Positions 1-9,279 of a stretch of 64,000 nt of DNA are shown one piece after another (the first letter of the stretch is position 1; each line of letters starts with the position of its first letter). The stretch spans positions 55,795 through 119,794 of the forward strand of contig NZ_MLJJ01000013.1 of NCBI RefSeq assembly GCF_002095575.1. The letters are read 5' to 3'. The notes under the pieces are model-generated. The model saw only the letters and a program-made list of their open reading frames with translations. It was not told the origin of the DNA and ran no database searches. Position numbers and translations under genes: made by a program. The DNA is from Pantoea septica (GTDB taxonomy: Bacteria > Pseudomonadota > Gammaproteobacteria > Enterobacterales > Enterobacteriaceae).

Positions 1-246
1 GGGCTGCACGCGCGTCCCGGCACGGCGCTGGTCAGCGTGATCAAGCAGTTCAACAGTGATATCACCGTCACCAACCTCGACGGCAGCGGCAAACCGGCTA
101 ACGGCCGCAGCCTGATGAAAGTGGTGGCGCTGGGCGTGAAGAAAGGCCATCGCCTGCGCTTTACCGCCAGCGGCGAAGATGCGCAGCAGGCGTTGACCGC
201 CATCGAAGAGGCGATTAATTCCGGCCTCGGCGAGGGGGCAGCATGA
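1..246 (+). CDS. fruB: Fructose PTS diphosphoryl transfer protein (EIIA/HPr), C-terminal part
   Basis: Only the last 81 codons lie in the window, and the frame is open from base 1. This is the FPr (HPr-like) domain that ends FruB. It opens with GLHARPG, which carries the phospho-accepting histidine, and continues with the HPr-type stretch [12 protein letters not shown]. FruB passes phosphate from enzyme I through its EIIA and FPr domains to FruA during fructose uptake. Its stop overlaps the fruK start in an ATGA. This gives translational coupling and marks the usual fruBKA operon. The promoter and the EIIA domain lie upstream of the window. Confidence 0.93.
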   Translation, partial: GLHARPGTALVSVIKQFNSDITVTNLDGSGKPANGRSLMKVVALGVKKGHRLRFTASGEDAQQALTAIEEAINSGLGEGAA

Positions 247-1181
247 GCAGACGCGTCGCAACTATTACGCTGAATCCCGCTTACGATCTGGTGGGCTTCG
301 TCCCGGAGATCGAGCGCGGCGAGGTCAACCTGGTGAAAACCACCGGCCTGCATGCGGCCGGCAAAGGCATCAACGTGGCGAAAGTGCTGAAAGATCTCGG
401 CATTGACGTCACGGTAGGCGGCTTCCTCGGCAAAGAGAATCAGGACGGCTTTCAGCAGCTGTTCAGCGAGCTGGGCATTGCTAACCGTTTTCAGGTGGTG
501 CCGGGCCGCACGCGCATCAACGTCAAGCTCACCGAGCAGAACAACGACGTGACCGATCTTAACTTCTCCGGCTTTGACGTAAGCCAGCAGGACTGGGATC
601 GCTTTACCAGCGATTCGCTGACCTGGCTCGGCCAGTTCGACATGGTGTGCGTCAGCGGCAGCCTGCCGGCAGGCGTCCAGCCGGAAGCCTTTACCCGCTG
701 GATGAGCGACCTGCGCACCCACTGCCCGTGCATAATTTTCGACAGCAGCCGCGAAGCGCTGGTAGCGGGCCTGAAAGCCGCGCCATGGCTGGTGAAGCCT
801 AACCGCCGCGAGCTGGAAATCTGGGCAGGGCGCAAACTGCCGACGCTGCAGGATGTGATTGGCGCGGCGCATGAGCTGCGCGAGCAGGGCATCGCCCATG
901 TGGTGATTTCGCTGGGCGCGGAGGGCGCCCTCTGGGTCAACGCCTCAGGCGAATGGATCGCCAGGCCGCCGGCGTGCGAAGTGGTCAGCACCGTGGGCGC
1001 GGGCGACTCAATGGTCGGCGGCCTGATTTACGGCCTGCTGATGCGCGAATCCAGCGAACACACGCTGCGTCTTGCGACGGCGGTGGCGGCCATGGCCGTC
1101 AGCCAGAGCAACGTCGGCGTTACCGATCGTACCCAGTTGGCCGCGATGATGGCGCGCGTCGACTTACAACCCGTTAACTGA
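243..1181 (+). CDS. fruK: 1-phosphofructokinase
   Basis: 312 aa, the normal length. It phosphorylates fructose-1-phosphate from FruA to fructose-1,6-bisphosphate in the cytoplasm. It is a PfkB/ribokinase-family kinase: the N-terminal signature is [12 protein letters not shown] (about residues 38-49), and the C-terminal GAGDSMVGG (about 252-260) holds the catalytic Asp and anion hole. The start ATG overlaps the fruB stop. fruA follows after 16 bases with its own GGAG ribosome binding site, so the three genes form one transcript. Known regulation in relatives is by Cra (FruR), but its operator would lie outside the window. Confidence 0.96.
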   Translation: MSRRVATITLNPAYDLVGFVPEIERGEVNLVKTTGLHAAGKGINVAKVLKDLGIDVTVGGFLGKENQDGFQQLFSELGIANRFQVVPGRTRINVKLTEQNNDVTDLNFSGFDVSQQDWDRFTSDSLTWLGQFDMVCVSGSLPAGVQPEAFTRWMSDLRTHCPCIIFDSSREALVAGLKAAPWLVKPNRRELEIWAGRKLPTLQDVIGAAHELREQGIAHVVISLGAEGALWVNASGEWIARPPACEVVSTVGAGDSMVGGLIYGLLMRESSEHTLRLATAVAAMAVSQSNVGVTDRTQLAAMMARVDLQPVN

Positions 1182-1197
1182 CAGCAGGAGAGCGATA

Positions 1198-2895
1198 ATG
1201 AAAACGCTGCTGATAAAAGATCCTTCTATTGGCCAGGCCTCGGCCTGGATGGCGCAACAGCGCCTGACTGCCGCCGCCGCGCAGGCGGGTTTCTCCTTTA
1301 CGGACAACCCGGCGGAAGCGGAGCTGGCGATCGTCCTCGGCCGCGAGCTGCCGAACGACGCCGCGCTGAACGGCAAATCTGTCTGGCTGGGCGATGCGCA
1401 GCAGGCGGTGCGCGCGCCCGAGCAGTTCCTTGCCCAGGCGAAAGCGGAAGCTAAACCCTGGCAGCCGGCGGCCGTCGCAACGGCTGCGGCGCCGACGGCT
1501 GTGCAGCCGAACGCGCAAAAACGTATTGTCGCGGTCACCGCCTGTCCGACCGGCGTGGCGCACACCTTTATGGCCGCCGAAGCGATCCAGGCGGAAGCGA
1601 CCAAACGCGGCTGGTGGGTGAAAGTGGAAACCCGCGGCTCCGTCGGCGCAGGCAACGCGATTACGCCGGAAGAAGTGGCGGCGGCCGATCTGGTGATCGT
1701 GGCGGCGGATATCGAGGTCGACCTGGCGAAGTTCGCCGGTAAGCCGATGTACCGCACCTCAACCGGTCTGGCGCTGAAGAAGACGGCGCAGGAGCTGGAT
1801 AAGGCGGTGGCTGAAGCCAGACCTTACAAAGCTGCCGGCGCGCAGAGCGGCGAGCCGCAGGAAGAGAAAAAAGAGAAAGCGGGCGCTTACCGTCACCTGC
1901 TGACCGGCGTCTCCTATATGCTGCCGATGGTGGTGGCGGGCGGCCTGAGCATTGCGCTCTCCTTCGCCTTCGGCATTACCGCCTTTAAAGAGCCGGGCAC
2001 GCTGGCGGCGGCGCTGATGCAGATCGGCGGCGGCAGCGCCTTTGCGCTGATGGTGCCGGTGCTGGCGGGCTTTATCGCGTTCTCTATTGCCGATCGTCCG
2101 GGCCTGACGCCGGGCCTGATTGGCGGCATGATCGCCACCAGCATTAACGCCGGCTTCCTCGGCGGCATCATTGCCGGTTTCATCGCCGGTTATGCGGCTA
2201 AGCTGATCAGCGGCAAGCTCAAGCTGCCGCAGAGTATGGAAGCGTTGAAGCCTATTCTGATTATTCCGCTGGTGGCCAGCCTGATTACCGGCCTTCTGAT
2301 GATCTACGTGGTGGGCAAACCGGTTGCGGCGATCATGACCGGCCTGACTGCCTGGCTGGCGAACATGGGCACGGCGAACGCGGTGCTGCTGGGCGCGATT
2401 CTGGGCGGCATGATGTGTACCGATATGGGCGGTCCGGTGAATAAAGTGGCCTACGCTTTCGGCGTCGGCCTGCTGAGTTCGCAGACCTACGCGCCGATGG
2501 CGGCAATTATGGCTGCGGGTATGGTGCCTCCGCTGGCGATGGGCGTTGCAACGCTGGTGGCGCGCCGTAAGTTCAACAAAGGTCAGCAGGAGGGCGGTAA
2601 AGCGGCGCTGGTGCTCGGCCTCTGCTTTATCTCTGAAGGCGCGATCCCGTTTGCGGCACGCGATCCGATGCGCGTACTGCCGTGCTGTATCGTCGGCGGC
2701 GCACTGACCGGCGCTATCTCGATGTATATCGGCGCGAAGCTGATGGCGCCGCACGGCGGCCTGTTCGTGCTGCTTATCCCTGGCGCGATTACGCCGGTGC
2801 TGGGCTACCTGGTATCGATTATCGTCGGCACGGCGGTGGCGGGACTGAGCTATGCCATCCTGAAACGCCCGGAAGAGGAGCTGGCGAAAGCCTGA
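1198..2895 (+). CDS. fruA: PTS fructose transporter subunit EIIB'BC
   Basis: 565 aa. It has a degenerate EIIB' domain at the N terminus (about residues 1-100) and then a functional EIIB domain, whose ACPTGVAHTF motif supplies the phosphorylated cysteine near residue 116. A charged linker (EEKKEKAGAYRH, about 222-233) leads into a roughly 330-residue EIIC membrane domain with multiple hydrophobic segments. It imports fructose as fructose-1-phosphate for FruK. It is the last gene of fruBKA and is followed directly by a rho-independent terminator. Length and domain order match the E. coli protein. Confidence 0.96.
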   Translation: MKTLLIKDPSIGQASAWMAQQRLTAAAAQAGFSFTDNPAEAELAIVLGRELPNDAALNGKSVWLGDAQQAVRAPEQFLAQAKAEAKPWQPAAVATAAAPTAVQPNAQKRIVAVTACPTGVAHTFMAAEAIQAEATKRGWWVKVETRGSVGAGNAITPEEVAAADLVIVAADIEVDLAKFAGKPMYRTSTGLALKKTAQELDKAVAEARPYKAAGAQSGEPQEEKKEKAGAYRHLLTGVSYMLPMVVAGGLSIALSFAFGITAFKEPGTLAAALMQIGGGSAFALMVPVLAGFIAFSIADRPGLTPGLIGGMIATSINAGFLGGIIAGFIAGYAAKLISGKLKLPQSMEALKPILIIPLVASLITGLLMIYVVGKPVAAIMTGLTAWLANMGTANAVLLGAILGGMMCTDMGGPVNKVAYAFGVGLLSSQTYAPMAAIMAAGMVPPLAMGVATLVARRKFNKGQQEGGKAALVLGLCFISEGAIPFAARDPMRVLPCCIVGGALTGAISMYIGAKLMAPHGGLFVLLIPGAITPVLGYLVSIIVGTAVAGLSYAILKRPEEELAKA

Positions 2896-2911
2896 TCCTT
2901 GCTATAAGAAA

Positions 2912-2940
2912 AAGGGAGCCATGCGGCTCCCTTTTTCTTT
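2912..2940 (+). terminator. Rho-independent terminator of fruBKA
   Basis: Perfect stem AAGGGAGCC / GGCTCCCTT with an ATGC loop, running into a T-rich tail. It lies 17 bases after the fruA stop. Confidence 0.92.
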
Positions 2941-2949
2941 CGTGCCTGC

Positions 2950-3135
2950 GCGGGTGGCATGGCCCGATCGCAAAGACGCAAAAGACGGCATCCTTGCCAG
3001 CTCGGCCCACGCGTCTACGCACCTCATCCCTGAGGCGCGCCCGTTCCCGGGCCAACGCCTGGCGTTGTTCAAACAGGCTCCCGGCGTTTTTGTCCATGGC
3101 GCGGGACGCTTCGCTCTTCGGCCCATGCCACCCGC
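2950..3135. repeat. Intergenic palindromic repeat, full copy 1
   Basis: About 186 bases between the convergent fruA and nfo genes. The ends are inverted: GCGGGTGGCATGGCCCGA on the left and GGCCCATGCCACCCGC on the right. The inside holds shared blocks GATCGCAAAGACGCAAAA, CCTCATCCCTGAGG and GGGACGCTTCGCTCTTCG. The same element, inverted, recurs at 10091-10271 and 26780-26965, with short forms at 21736 and 62404. It has no coding content; short frames through it are not conserved between copies. Confidence 0.88.
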
Positions 3136-3174
3136 TTGTTAACCTTTGTGCGGTGTGCAGGCAGCAAGGCGGTT

Positions 3175-4020
3175 TTAACTCTTCTGCTCTGCCTTTAGCC
3201 AGGCGATCTCATCTTTCCAGATATCCGGATTAATGGTTTCCAGAATCAGCGGAATACCATCAAAGCGCGCATCCTTCATCAGCCAGCTAAACGGCGTTTT
3301 GCCGATATTGCCTTCGCCAAGGCTGTGATGACGATCAACGCGGCTGCCGAAGGCGCTCTTGGCGTCATTAAGGTGCATGCCGCGCAAATACTGGAAGCCG
3401 ACGATGCGCTCGAACTCGGCGAAGGTCTCTTCGCACGCCTCTTCGGTACGCAGATCGTAGCCGCCCGCGAAGGCATGACAGGTATCGATACAGACGCCGA
3501 CGCGCGATTTATCCTCGACGTGCTCGATAATGGTCGCCAGATGTTCAAAGCGAAAGCCGAGGTTGCTGCCCTGGCCGGCGGTATTCTCGATGACCGCCAC
3601 CACCTGCGAGGTCTTATCCAGCGCGATATTCACCGACTCGGCGATGCGCTTCAGGCACGCCTCTTCGTCTATCTTGTTCAGATGGCTGCCGGGATGGAAG
3701 TTAAGCAGCGTCAGACCGAGCTGCTCGGCGCGCTGCATCTCGTCGATAAAAGCGGCGCGCGACTTCTCCAGCGGCTCCGCTTCCGGATGGCCCAGGTTAA
3801 TCAGAAAGCTGTCGTGCGGCAGGATCTGCTGCGGGCCAAAATGATATTTTTCGCAGGCGGCCTTGAAGGCGTCGATGGTCTCCGCCGAAAGCGGGGCCGC
3901 CTTCCACTGCCGCTGATTCTTGGTAAACAGGGCAAACGCGGTGGCTTCCAGTTCATGGGCACGAATCACTGCCTGCTCTACGCCGCCAGACGCGCTGACG
4001 TGTGCGCCGATATATTTCAT
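3175..4020 (-). CDS. nfo: Endonuclease IV (AP endonuclease)
   Basis: 281 aa. It cleaves 5' of abasic sites and removes blocked 3' ends in base-excision repair. The start is [16 protein letters not shown], typical of Nfo. AP endonuclease family 2 zinc-ligand motifs are visible: [42 protein letters not shown] and ILETIN near the C terminus. It lies downstream of yeiH on the same strand as in E. coli, here with the fru operon convergent to it. yeiH starts upstream at 5127 and ends 54 bases before the nfo start, so read-through from yeiH is possible. Confidence 0.97.
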   Translation of the reverse strand: MKYIGAHVSASGGVEQAVIRAHELEATAFALFTKNQRQWKAAPLSAETIDAFKAACEKYHFGPQQILPHDSFLINLGHPEAEPLEKSRAAFIDEMQRAEQLGLTLLNFHPGSHLNKIDEEACLKRIAESVNIALDKTSQVVAVIENTAGQGSNLGFRFEHLATIIEHVEDKSRVGVCIDTCHAFAGGYDLRTEEACEETFAEFERIVGFQYLRGMHLNDAKSAFGSRVDRHHSLGEGNIGKTPFSWLMKDARFDGIPLILETINPDIWKDEIAWLKAEQKS

Positions 4021-4074
4021 GCCGCTTCTCCAGAAAAGGCTGACTAAAAGAAGCCCGCATCATACCCGATGCGT

Positions 4075-5127
4075 CTAATGCAAGAAATGCTGCGCCAGCA
4101 GATTGATGGCGCCGCCGCCGACGATCAGCCAGACGAATACCATCAGCCCCAGCAGCAGCGGTTTCACGCCTGCCTGACGCAGCGCGCCGAAGCGCGTGGT
4201 GAGGCCGAGCGCCGCCATCGCCATCGCCAGCAGCAGGTTAGCGACCTGATTAATATCGGCGACCCAGGCGGCCGGCAGCAGATGCAGCGAGTTGAACAGC
4301 GCCACGCCGATGAAACCGAGCGCGAACCAGGGAAACGCGATGCCCTGGCGCGGCGTTTGCTGCGGCGCGCGGCGCAGCCAGCCGCTCAGGCAGAGCAGAA
4401 ACGGCGCCAGCATCATGACGCGCAGCATTTTAGCGATCACCGCGCTGTTCTCCGCCACCGGACCTACCGCATGACCGGCCGCCACCACCTGCGCCACCTC
4501 ATGGATGGTCGAACCGGTAAAGATGCCGAACTGCGCGACGCTCAGCTGAGGGAAGTAGTGCTGCGCCAGCAGCCAGAGCGGGGGATAGATCAGGATCGCG
4601 AGGGTGCCGTACAGCACCACGGTCGCCACCGCCACCGCCACTTTCGTCGGCGACGCTTTCACCACCGGCTCGGTCGCGAGCACCGCCGCCGCACCGCAGA
4701 TGCTGCTGCCCGCGCCGATCAGCCAGACCGTTTCGCGGTCAAGCTTCAGCAGCTTTATGCCCAGCAGACAGGTAATAAAGAAGGTCGAGCTCAGCGTCAG
4801 CACGTCGATCAGCACGCCGCTCGCGCCGACATCGGCGATCTGCTGCAGCGTAATGCGAAAACCGAACAGAATCACGCCGAGGCGCAACAGCTTCTGCTTC
4901 GCCAGCAGCACGCCCGCGTCGCAGTGCGGGGCGAGAGAAGGGTAAAGCGTGTTGCCGACCAGAATGCCGAGCATAATCGCCAGCGTCAGCGCGCCGAGGC
5001 CCAGACCGGCGATCTCCGGGCGCTGCGCCAGCCAGGCGGCACCGCCGGCAATCGCAGCGGTCAGCAGCAGGCCGGGAAAGCGGTGATGAATAAAAAAGGG
5101 AAGTCGAGGAAAAGTCAGCTCTGTCAT
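4075..5127 (-). CDS. yeiH: YeiH/YadS-type UPF0324 inner membrane protein (putative sulfate/sulfite-related exporter)
   Basis: 350 aa from the chosen ATG (MTELTFPRLPFF), which has AAGGAG eight bases upstream; a longer open frame to 5328 runs into the divergent gene and lacks a better site. About ten hydrophobic segments are seen. Conserved blocks include FGFRITLQQIADVG, GAGSSICGAAAVLATEPVVKA and GSTIHEVAQVVAAGHAVG, all close to E. coli YeiH (349 aa). Biochemical function is not firmly established. In Salmonella and relatives the adjacent LysR protein YeiE controls it in response to sulfite. That control is known from the literature and is not shown here. Confidence 0.93.
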   Translation of the reverse strand: MTELTFPRLPFFIHHRFPGLLLTAAIAGGAAWLAQRPEIAGLGLGALTLAIMLGILVGNTLYPSLAPHCDAGVLLAKQKLLRLGVILFGFRITLQQIADVGASGVLIDVLTLSSTFFITCLLGIKLLKLDRETVWLIGAGSSICGAAAVLATEPVVKASPTKVAVAVATVVLYGTLAILIYPPLWLLAQHYFPQLSVAQFGIFTGSTIHEVAQVVAAGHAVGPVAENSAVIAKMLRVMMLAPFLLCLSGWLRRAPQQTPRQGIAFPWFALGFIGVALFNSLHLLPAAWVADINQVANLLLAMAMAALGLTTRFGALRQAGVKPLLLGLMVFVWLIVGGGAINLLAQHFLH

Positions 5128-5227
5128 AATCTGCTCCTTATGTCGGGCAAAGCATGCGCCGCGCTGGCTTAAAAGTGAAATTGATAATATATTTATAATT
5201 AACCAGATAAAACGATAAGGCCGAAAA

Positions 5228-5608
5228 ATGTTGTTTGGACGTTTGCGCCGCTGGGCCGCTCTGATCAAAAAAGATGTGCTGACGCTGTGGTTCGCCTGCC
5301 GTGACCCGCGCACCCCATGGTGGTTCAAGCTGCTGGCCTTCGGGCTGGTGGCCTATGCGCTCAGCCCCATCGATCTGATCCCCGATTTCATCCCCATCGT
5401 CGGCCTGCTCGACGATGCGATTATCATTCCGCTCGGCGTGCTGATCCTGCTGCGTCTGCTGCCGCGCGACGTCCGCATCGGCAGCGCTGAGCGCGCCGAA
5501 GTGCAGCGGGCGCGCGGCAAAAAAGTGGTCAGCGGCTTCGGCCTGTTTCTGATGGTGCTGATCTGGCTGGCGGTGCTGTACTACCTTGTCCAGCGCTACG
5601 CGATGTAA
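5228..5608 (+). CDS. DUF1232 (YkvA-like) small membrane protein
   Basis: 126 aa. The DUF1232 core is visible at about residues 30-66: WWFKLLAFGLVAYALSPIDL then PDFIPIVGLLDDAIII. A second hydrophobic segment near the C terminus (FGLFLMVLIWLAVLYYLV) gives about three membrane passes. Function of the family is unknown. It sits between the divergent yeiH and yeiE, ends ten bases before yeiE, and probably shares its transcript. E. coli has no gene here, so this is a lineage-specific addition to the yeiH-yeiE pair. A possible AAGG ribosome binding site lies about 8 bases upstream. Confidence 0.82.
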   Translation: MLFGRLRRWAALIKKDVLTLWFACRDPRTPWWFKLLAFGLVAYALSPIDLIPDFIPIVGLLDDAIIIPLGVLILLRLLPRDVRIGSAERAEVQRARGKKVVSGFGLFLMVLIWLAVLYYLVQRYAM

Positions 5609-5617
5609 GGAGAGCCC

Positions 5618-6484
5618 ATGCATATCACGCTGCGGCAGATAGAAGTTTTTACCGAAGTGCTGAAAAGCGGCTCGACCACGCAGGCTTCGCAGGTGCTGGC
5701 GCTCTCGCAGTCGGCGGTGAGCGCGGCGCTGGCGGATCTGGAAGGCCAGCTTGGCGTGCAGCTGTTCGATCGCGTCGGCAAGCGGCTGGTGCTCAACGAA
5801 CACGGCCGCTTGCTCTATCCGCGCGCCGTTGGCCTGCTGGAGCAGGCGGGCGAAATCGAACAGCTGTTCAAAGAAGACAACGGCGCGATCCGCATCTACG
5901 CCAGCAGCACCATCGGCAATTACCTGCTACCGGGCATGATAGCCGCCTATCGCCGCGACTTTCCCGGCCTGCCGCTGGAGTTGAGCGTCGGCAACAGCCA
6001 GGATGTGATCAACGCGGTGGCCGATTTTCGCGTCGACGTCGGCCTGATCGAAGGGCCGTGCCATATGACCGAGCTGGTAAGCGATGCCTGGCTGGAGGAT
6101 GAGCTGGTGGTCTTTGCCGCGCCCGATGCGGAGATCCTGCGCCAGCCGGTGACGCTGGAGAGTCTCGGCAACGCCCCCTGGATCCTGCGCGAGCACGGGT
6201 CCGGCACGCGTGAAATCGTCGACTATCTGCTGCTTTCGCACCTGCCCGCTTTTCAGCTGGGCATGGAGCTGGGCAACTCCGAGGCGATCAAGCATGCGGT
6301 GCGGCACAATATGGGCATCAGCTGTCTGTCGCGGCGCGTGATCGCCGATCTGCTGGAGGCGGGCTCCTTAGTGGAGCTGACGATTCCGCTGCCGCGGCTG
6401 ACGCGTACCCTGTACCGCATTCATCACCGTCAGAAGCACCTTTCCAGAGCGCTGGACCGTTTTCTCTCCTACTGCCGAGAGTAG
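5618..6484 (+). CDS. yeiE: LysR-family regulator YeiE
   Basis: 288 aa. The N-terminal winged HTH (about residues 1-60) has the recognition helix in [22 protein letters not shown]; a LysR effector domain follows (about 90-285). Position next to yeiH and lysP and overall sequence match YeiE of E. coli and Salmonella. YeiE has been linked to sulfite tolerance, iron homeostasis and lysP control. An AGGAGAG site precedes the ATG. Cotranscription with the upstream DUF1232 gene is likely from the nine-base gap. The divergent intergenic space 5128-5227 is where it would be expected to bind. Confidence 0.9.
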   Translation: MHITLRQIEVFTEVLKSGSTTQASQVLALSQSAVSAALADLEGQLGVQLFDRVGKRLVLNEHGRLLYPRAVGLLEQAGEIEQLFKEDNGAIRIYASSTIGNYLLPGMIAAYRRDFPGLPLELSVGNSQDVINAVADFRVDVGLIEGPCHMTELVSDAWLEDELVVFAAPDAEILRQPVTLESLGNAPWILREHGSGTREIVDYLLLSHLPAFQLGMELGNSEAIKHAVRHNMGISCLSRRVIADLLEAGSLVELTIPLPRLTRTLYRIHHRQKHLSRALDRFLSYCRE

Positions 6485-6613
6485 CCGCAAGAGGTTTTTG
6501 CTTATAATTCAGCGGCGATCATGAAGGTAACTAATAACACGGCGTCAATGCTATACAGCGCAGGGTGAATTGCTACAATCGCGCCTCATTTTTAGCGAGC
6601 CTAGTGTTTACAC

Positions 6614-8080
6614 ATGCATAACGACACAAATACAACACAACAACCTGCGTTACGACGCGAGTTAAAGGCGCGTCACCTGACGATGATCGCCATCGGCGGA
6701 TCGATCGGCACCGGCCTGTTCGTGGCCTCCGGCGCCACCATCTCCCAGGCGGGGCCGGGCGGCGCGCTGCTCTCCTACGCGCTGATTGGCCTGATGGTCT
6801 ACTTTCTGATGACCAGCCTCGGCGAGCTGGCGGCCTTTATGCCGGTTTCCGGCTCCTTCGCCACCTACGGCGCAAAATATGTGGAAGAGGGCTTTGGTTT
6901 CGCTCTCGGCTGGAACTACTGGTACAACTGGGCGGTGACCATCGCCGTGGATCTCGTCGCGTCGCAGCTGGTGATGAACTACTGGTTTCCCGATACGCCG
7001 GGCTGGATCTGGAGCGCGCTGTTCCTCGGCCTGATGTTCCTGCTTAACGTTATTTCGGTAAAAGGCTTTGGCGAAGCAGAGTACTGGTTCTCGCTAATCA
7101 AGGTGGCGACCGTGATTATCTTTATCGTGGTCGGCGTACTGATGATCGTGGGCATCCTGCGCGGCGGCGAGCATGCCGGCTGGCATAACTGGCAGGTCGG
7201 CGACGCGCCCTTCGCTGGCGGATTCGCCGCAATGATCGGCGTGGCGATGATTGTCGGCTTCTCTTTTCAGGGCACCGAACTGATCGGCATCGCGGCGGGC
7301 GAATCAGAAGATCCGGCGAAAAACATTCCGCGCGCGGTGCGCCAGGTGTTCTGGCGTATTCTGCTGTTTTATATCTTCGCTATTCTGATTATCAGCCTGA
7401 TCCTGCCTTATACCGATCCGCAACTGCTGCACAACGACGTGACCGACATCAGCGTCAGCCCCTTTACCCTGGTATTCCAGAACGCGGGTCTGCTCTCGGC
7501 GGCGGCGGTAATGAACGCGGTGATCCTGACTTCGGTGCTGTCGGCGGGCAACTCCGGCATGTACGCCTCGACGCGCATGCTCTATAACCTGGCGAGCGAA
7601 GGCAAAGCGCCGCGCATTTTCGCCCGGCTGTCGAAAGGCGGCGTGCCGCGCAACGCGCTGCTGGCGACCACCGTCGTGGCGGGCCTCTGCTTCCTGACCT
7701 CGAAGTTCGGCAATCAGGAGGTTTATCTCTGGCTGCTCAATACCTCGGGCATGACCGGCTTTATCGCCTGGCTGGGCATCGCCATCAGCCACTATCGCTT
7801 CCGTCGCGGCTATATCAAGCAGGGCCGCAGCCTGGACGACCTGCCGTACCGCTCGGGCTTTTTCCCGCTCGGCCCGATTTTCGCCTTCGTGCTCTGTCTG
7901 ATTATCACGCTGGGCCAAAACTATCAGGCGTTCCTCAACGACAGCATCGACTGGTACGGCGTCGCCGCCACCTATATCGGCCTGCCGCTGTTTCTGCTGA
8001 TCTGGATGGGCTATAAGCTGACCCGCGGCACCCGCTTCGTGAAGTACAGCGAGATGGACTTCCCGACACATAAAGAGTGA
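6614..8080 (+). CDS. lysP: Lysine-specific permease
   Basis: 488 aa APC-superfamily amino-acid permease with about 12 membrane segments. The N-terminal cytoplasmic stretch ends in LKARHLTMIAIGGSIGTGLF, the hallmark of the AAT/LysP group. LysP-specific stretches such as FALGWNYWYNWAVTIAVDLV and the C-terminal GYIKQGRSLDDLPY region are present. It imports L-lysine by proton symport, and in E. coli it also restrains CadC. Neighbourhood (yeiE upstream) is as in E. coli. A strong terminator follows at 8097. Confidence 0.94.
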   Translation: MHNDTNTTQQPALRRELKARHLTMIAIGGSIGTGLFVASGATISQAGPGGALLSYALIGLMVYFLMTSLGELAAFMPVSGSFATYGAKYVEEGFGFALGWNYWYNWAVTIAVDLVASQLVMNYWFPDTPGWIWSALFLGLMFLLNVISVKGFGEAEYWFSLIKVATVIIFIVVGVLMIVGILRGGEHAGWHNWQVGDAPFAGGFAAMIGVAMIVGFSFQGTELIGIAAGESEDPAKNIPRAVRQVFWRILLFYIFAILIISLILPYTDPQLLHNDVTDISVSPFTLVFQNAGLLSAAAVMNAVILTSVLSAGNSGMYASTRMLYNLASEGKAPRIFARLSKGGVPRNALLATTVVAGLCFLTSKFGNQEVYLWLLNTSGMTGFIAWLGIAISHYRFRRGYIKQGRSLDDLPYRSGFFPLGPIFAFVLCLIITLGQNYQAFLNDSIDWYGVAATYIGLPLFLLIWMGYKLTRGTRFVKYSEMDFPTHKE

Positions 8081-8096
8081 AGCTAACCAACGCAGC

Positions 8097-8121
8097 AAGC
8101 GCGGCCCGGCCGCGCTTTTTT
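8097..8121 (+). terminator. Rho-independent terminator of lysP
   Basis: Nine-pair stem AAGCGCGGC / GCCGCGCTT with a CCG loop, then a T tract. It isolates lysP from the iron transport genes downstream. Confidence 0.93.
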
Positions 8122-8154
8122 CGTTAAGATGCCGTTTTGTTTAGGTTGGAGAAT

Positions 8155-8169
8155 TGATAATTATTATCA
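8155..8169 (+). promoter_or_regulatory. Fur box before the FecCD-type importer
   Basis: TGATAAT-T-ATTATCA is a perfect 7-1-7 inverted heptamer, the minimal Fur recognition unit. It sits about 50 bases before the permease start and 34 bases after the lysP terminator, the right place to repress the iron-importer promoter when iron is plentiful. This assignment is from the consensus only. Confidence 0.85.
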
Positions 8170-8220
8170 TCTGCTCTATTGTGGCAGCGTTTTCGACCGA
8201 ACCCTTAAAACAGGCTTTTT

Positions 8221-9279
8221 ATGACGGACTCAACTCTGCCCGCGCAGGGCGCTATGGGCCGCTATCATCAGGTACTGCGCCGCCGCATGCTGATGATTGC
8301 CGTGCTGGTGCTGGCGATTATCGCCTCGCTGGTGCTGGACTTTACCCTTGGCCCGGCCGGCCTCTCGCTGTCGACTCTCTGGCAATCGCTGCTCCATCCC
8401 GCCACGGTTGACGCCGGCACGCGCGTCATCGTCTGGGATATTCGTTTACCCTACGCGCTGATGGCGGTAGTGGTCGGCTTTTGCCTCGGACTGGCGGGCG
8501 CCGAGATGCAAACCATCCTCAACAACCCGCTGGCCAGCCCCTTTACCCTCGGCGTCTCTTCGGCGGCGGCGTTCGGCGCGGCGCTGGCGATTATTCTTGG
8601 CATCGGCATTCCCGGCGTGCCGGATCAGTGGCTCATCTCCGCCAACGCCTTTGTGTTCGCGCTGTTCGCCGCGCTGATGCTCGACGGCGTCACGCGCTGG
8701 ACGCGGGTCTCCACCTCGGGCGTGGTGCTGTTCGGCATCGCGCTGGTGTTCACCTTTAACGCGCTGGTGTCGATGATGCAGTTTATCGCCAGCGAAGATA
8801 CCCTGCAGGGGCTGGTGTTCTGGACAATGGGCAGCCTGGCGCGCGCCTCCTGGGAGAAACTCGGCGTGCTGAGCGCCGCCTTCGCGCTGCTGCTGCCGTT
8901 CTCGCTGCTCAGCAGCTGGAAGCTGACCGCGCTGCGCCTCGGCGAAGATCGCGCCGTCAGCTTCGGCATCGACGTGCGCCGCCTGCGCCTGGCGACGCTG
9001 CTGCGCATCAGTATTCTCTCTGCGCTGGCGGTCGCCTTTGTCGGGCCGATCGGCTTTATCGGGCTGGTCGCGCCGCATATCGCCCGCATGATCTTCGGCG
9101 AAGATCATCGCTACTATCTGCCCGCCAGCGCCCTGACCGGCGCGCTGGTGCTCTCTATGGCGTCGGTCGCCTCCAAAAACCTCATTCCCGGCGTGATTAT
9201 TCCGGTCGGCATCGTCACTTCGCTGGTCGGCGTGCCGTTCTTCCTGAGCATTATTCTGCGCCATCGGGGGAATGTATGA
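8221..9279 (+). CDS. FecCD-family iron-chelate ABC importer permease
   Basis: 352 aa with nine to ten membrane segments. It is a FecCD/BtuC-type permease: ALMAVVVGFCLGLAGAEMQT, NNPLASPFTLGVSSAAAFGA and the C-terminal coupling region FVGPIGFIGLVAPHIARMI (about residues 272-290) are typical. It would form a homodimeric channel for a ferric siderophore. The next gene overlaps by four bases (ATGA) and encodes the ATPase. No periplasmic binding protein or outer-membrane receptor gene is adjacent. The locus corresponds to that of cirA in E. coli. The exact ligand cannot be told. The ribosome binding site is weak (AACAGG). Confidence 0.88.
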   Translation: MTDSTLPAQGAMGRYHQVLRRRMLMIAVLVLAIIASLVLDFTLGPAGLSLSTLWQSLLHPATVDAGTRVIVWDIRLPYALMAVVVGFCLGLAGAEMQTILNNPLASPFTLGVSSAAAFGAALAIILGIGIPGVPDQWLISANAFVFALFAALMLDGVTRWTRVSTSGVVLFGIALVFTFNALVSMMQFIASEDTLQGLVFWTMGSLARASWEKLGVLSAAFALLLPFSLLSSWKLTALRLGEDRAVSFGIDVRRLRLATLLRISILSALAVAFVGPIGFIGLVAPHIARMIFGEDHRYYLPASALTGALVLSMASVASKNLIPGVIIPVGIVTSLVGVPFFLSIILRHRGNV

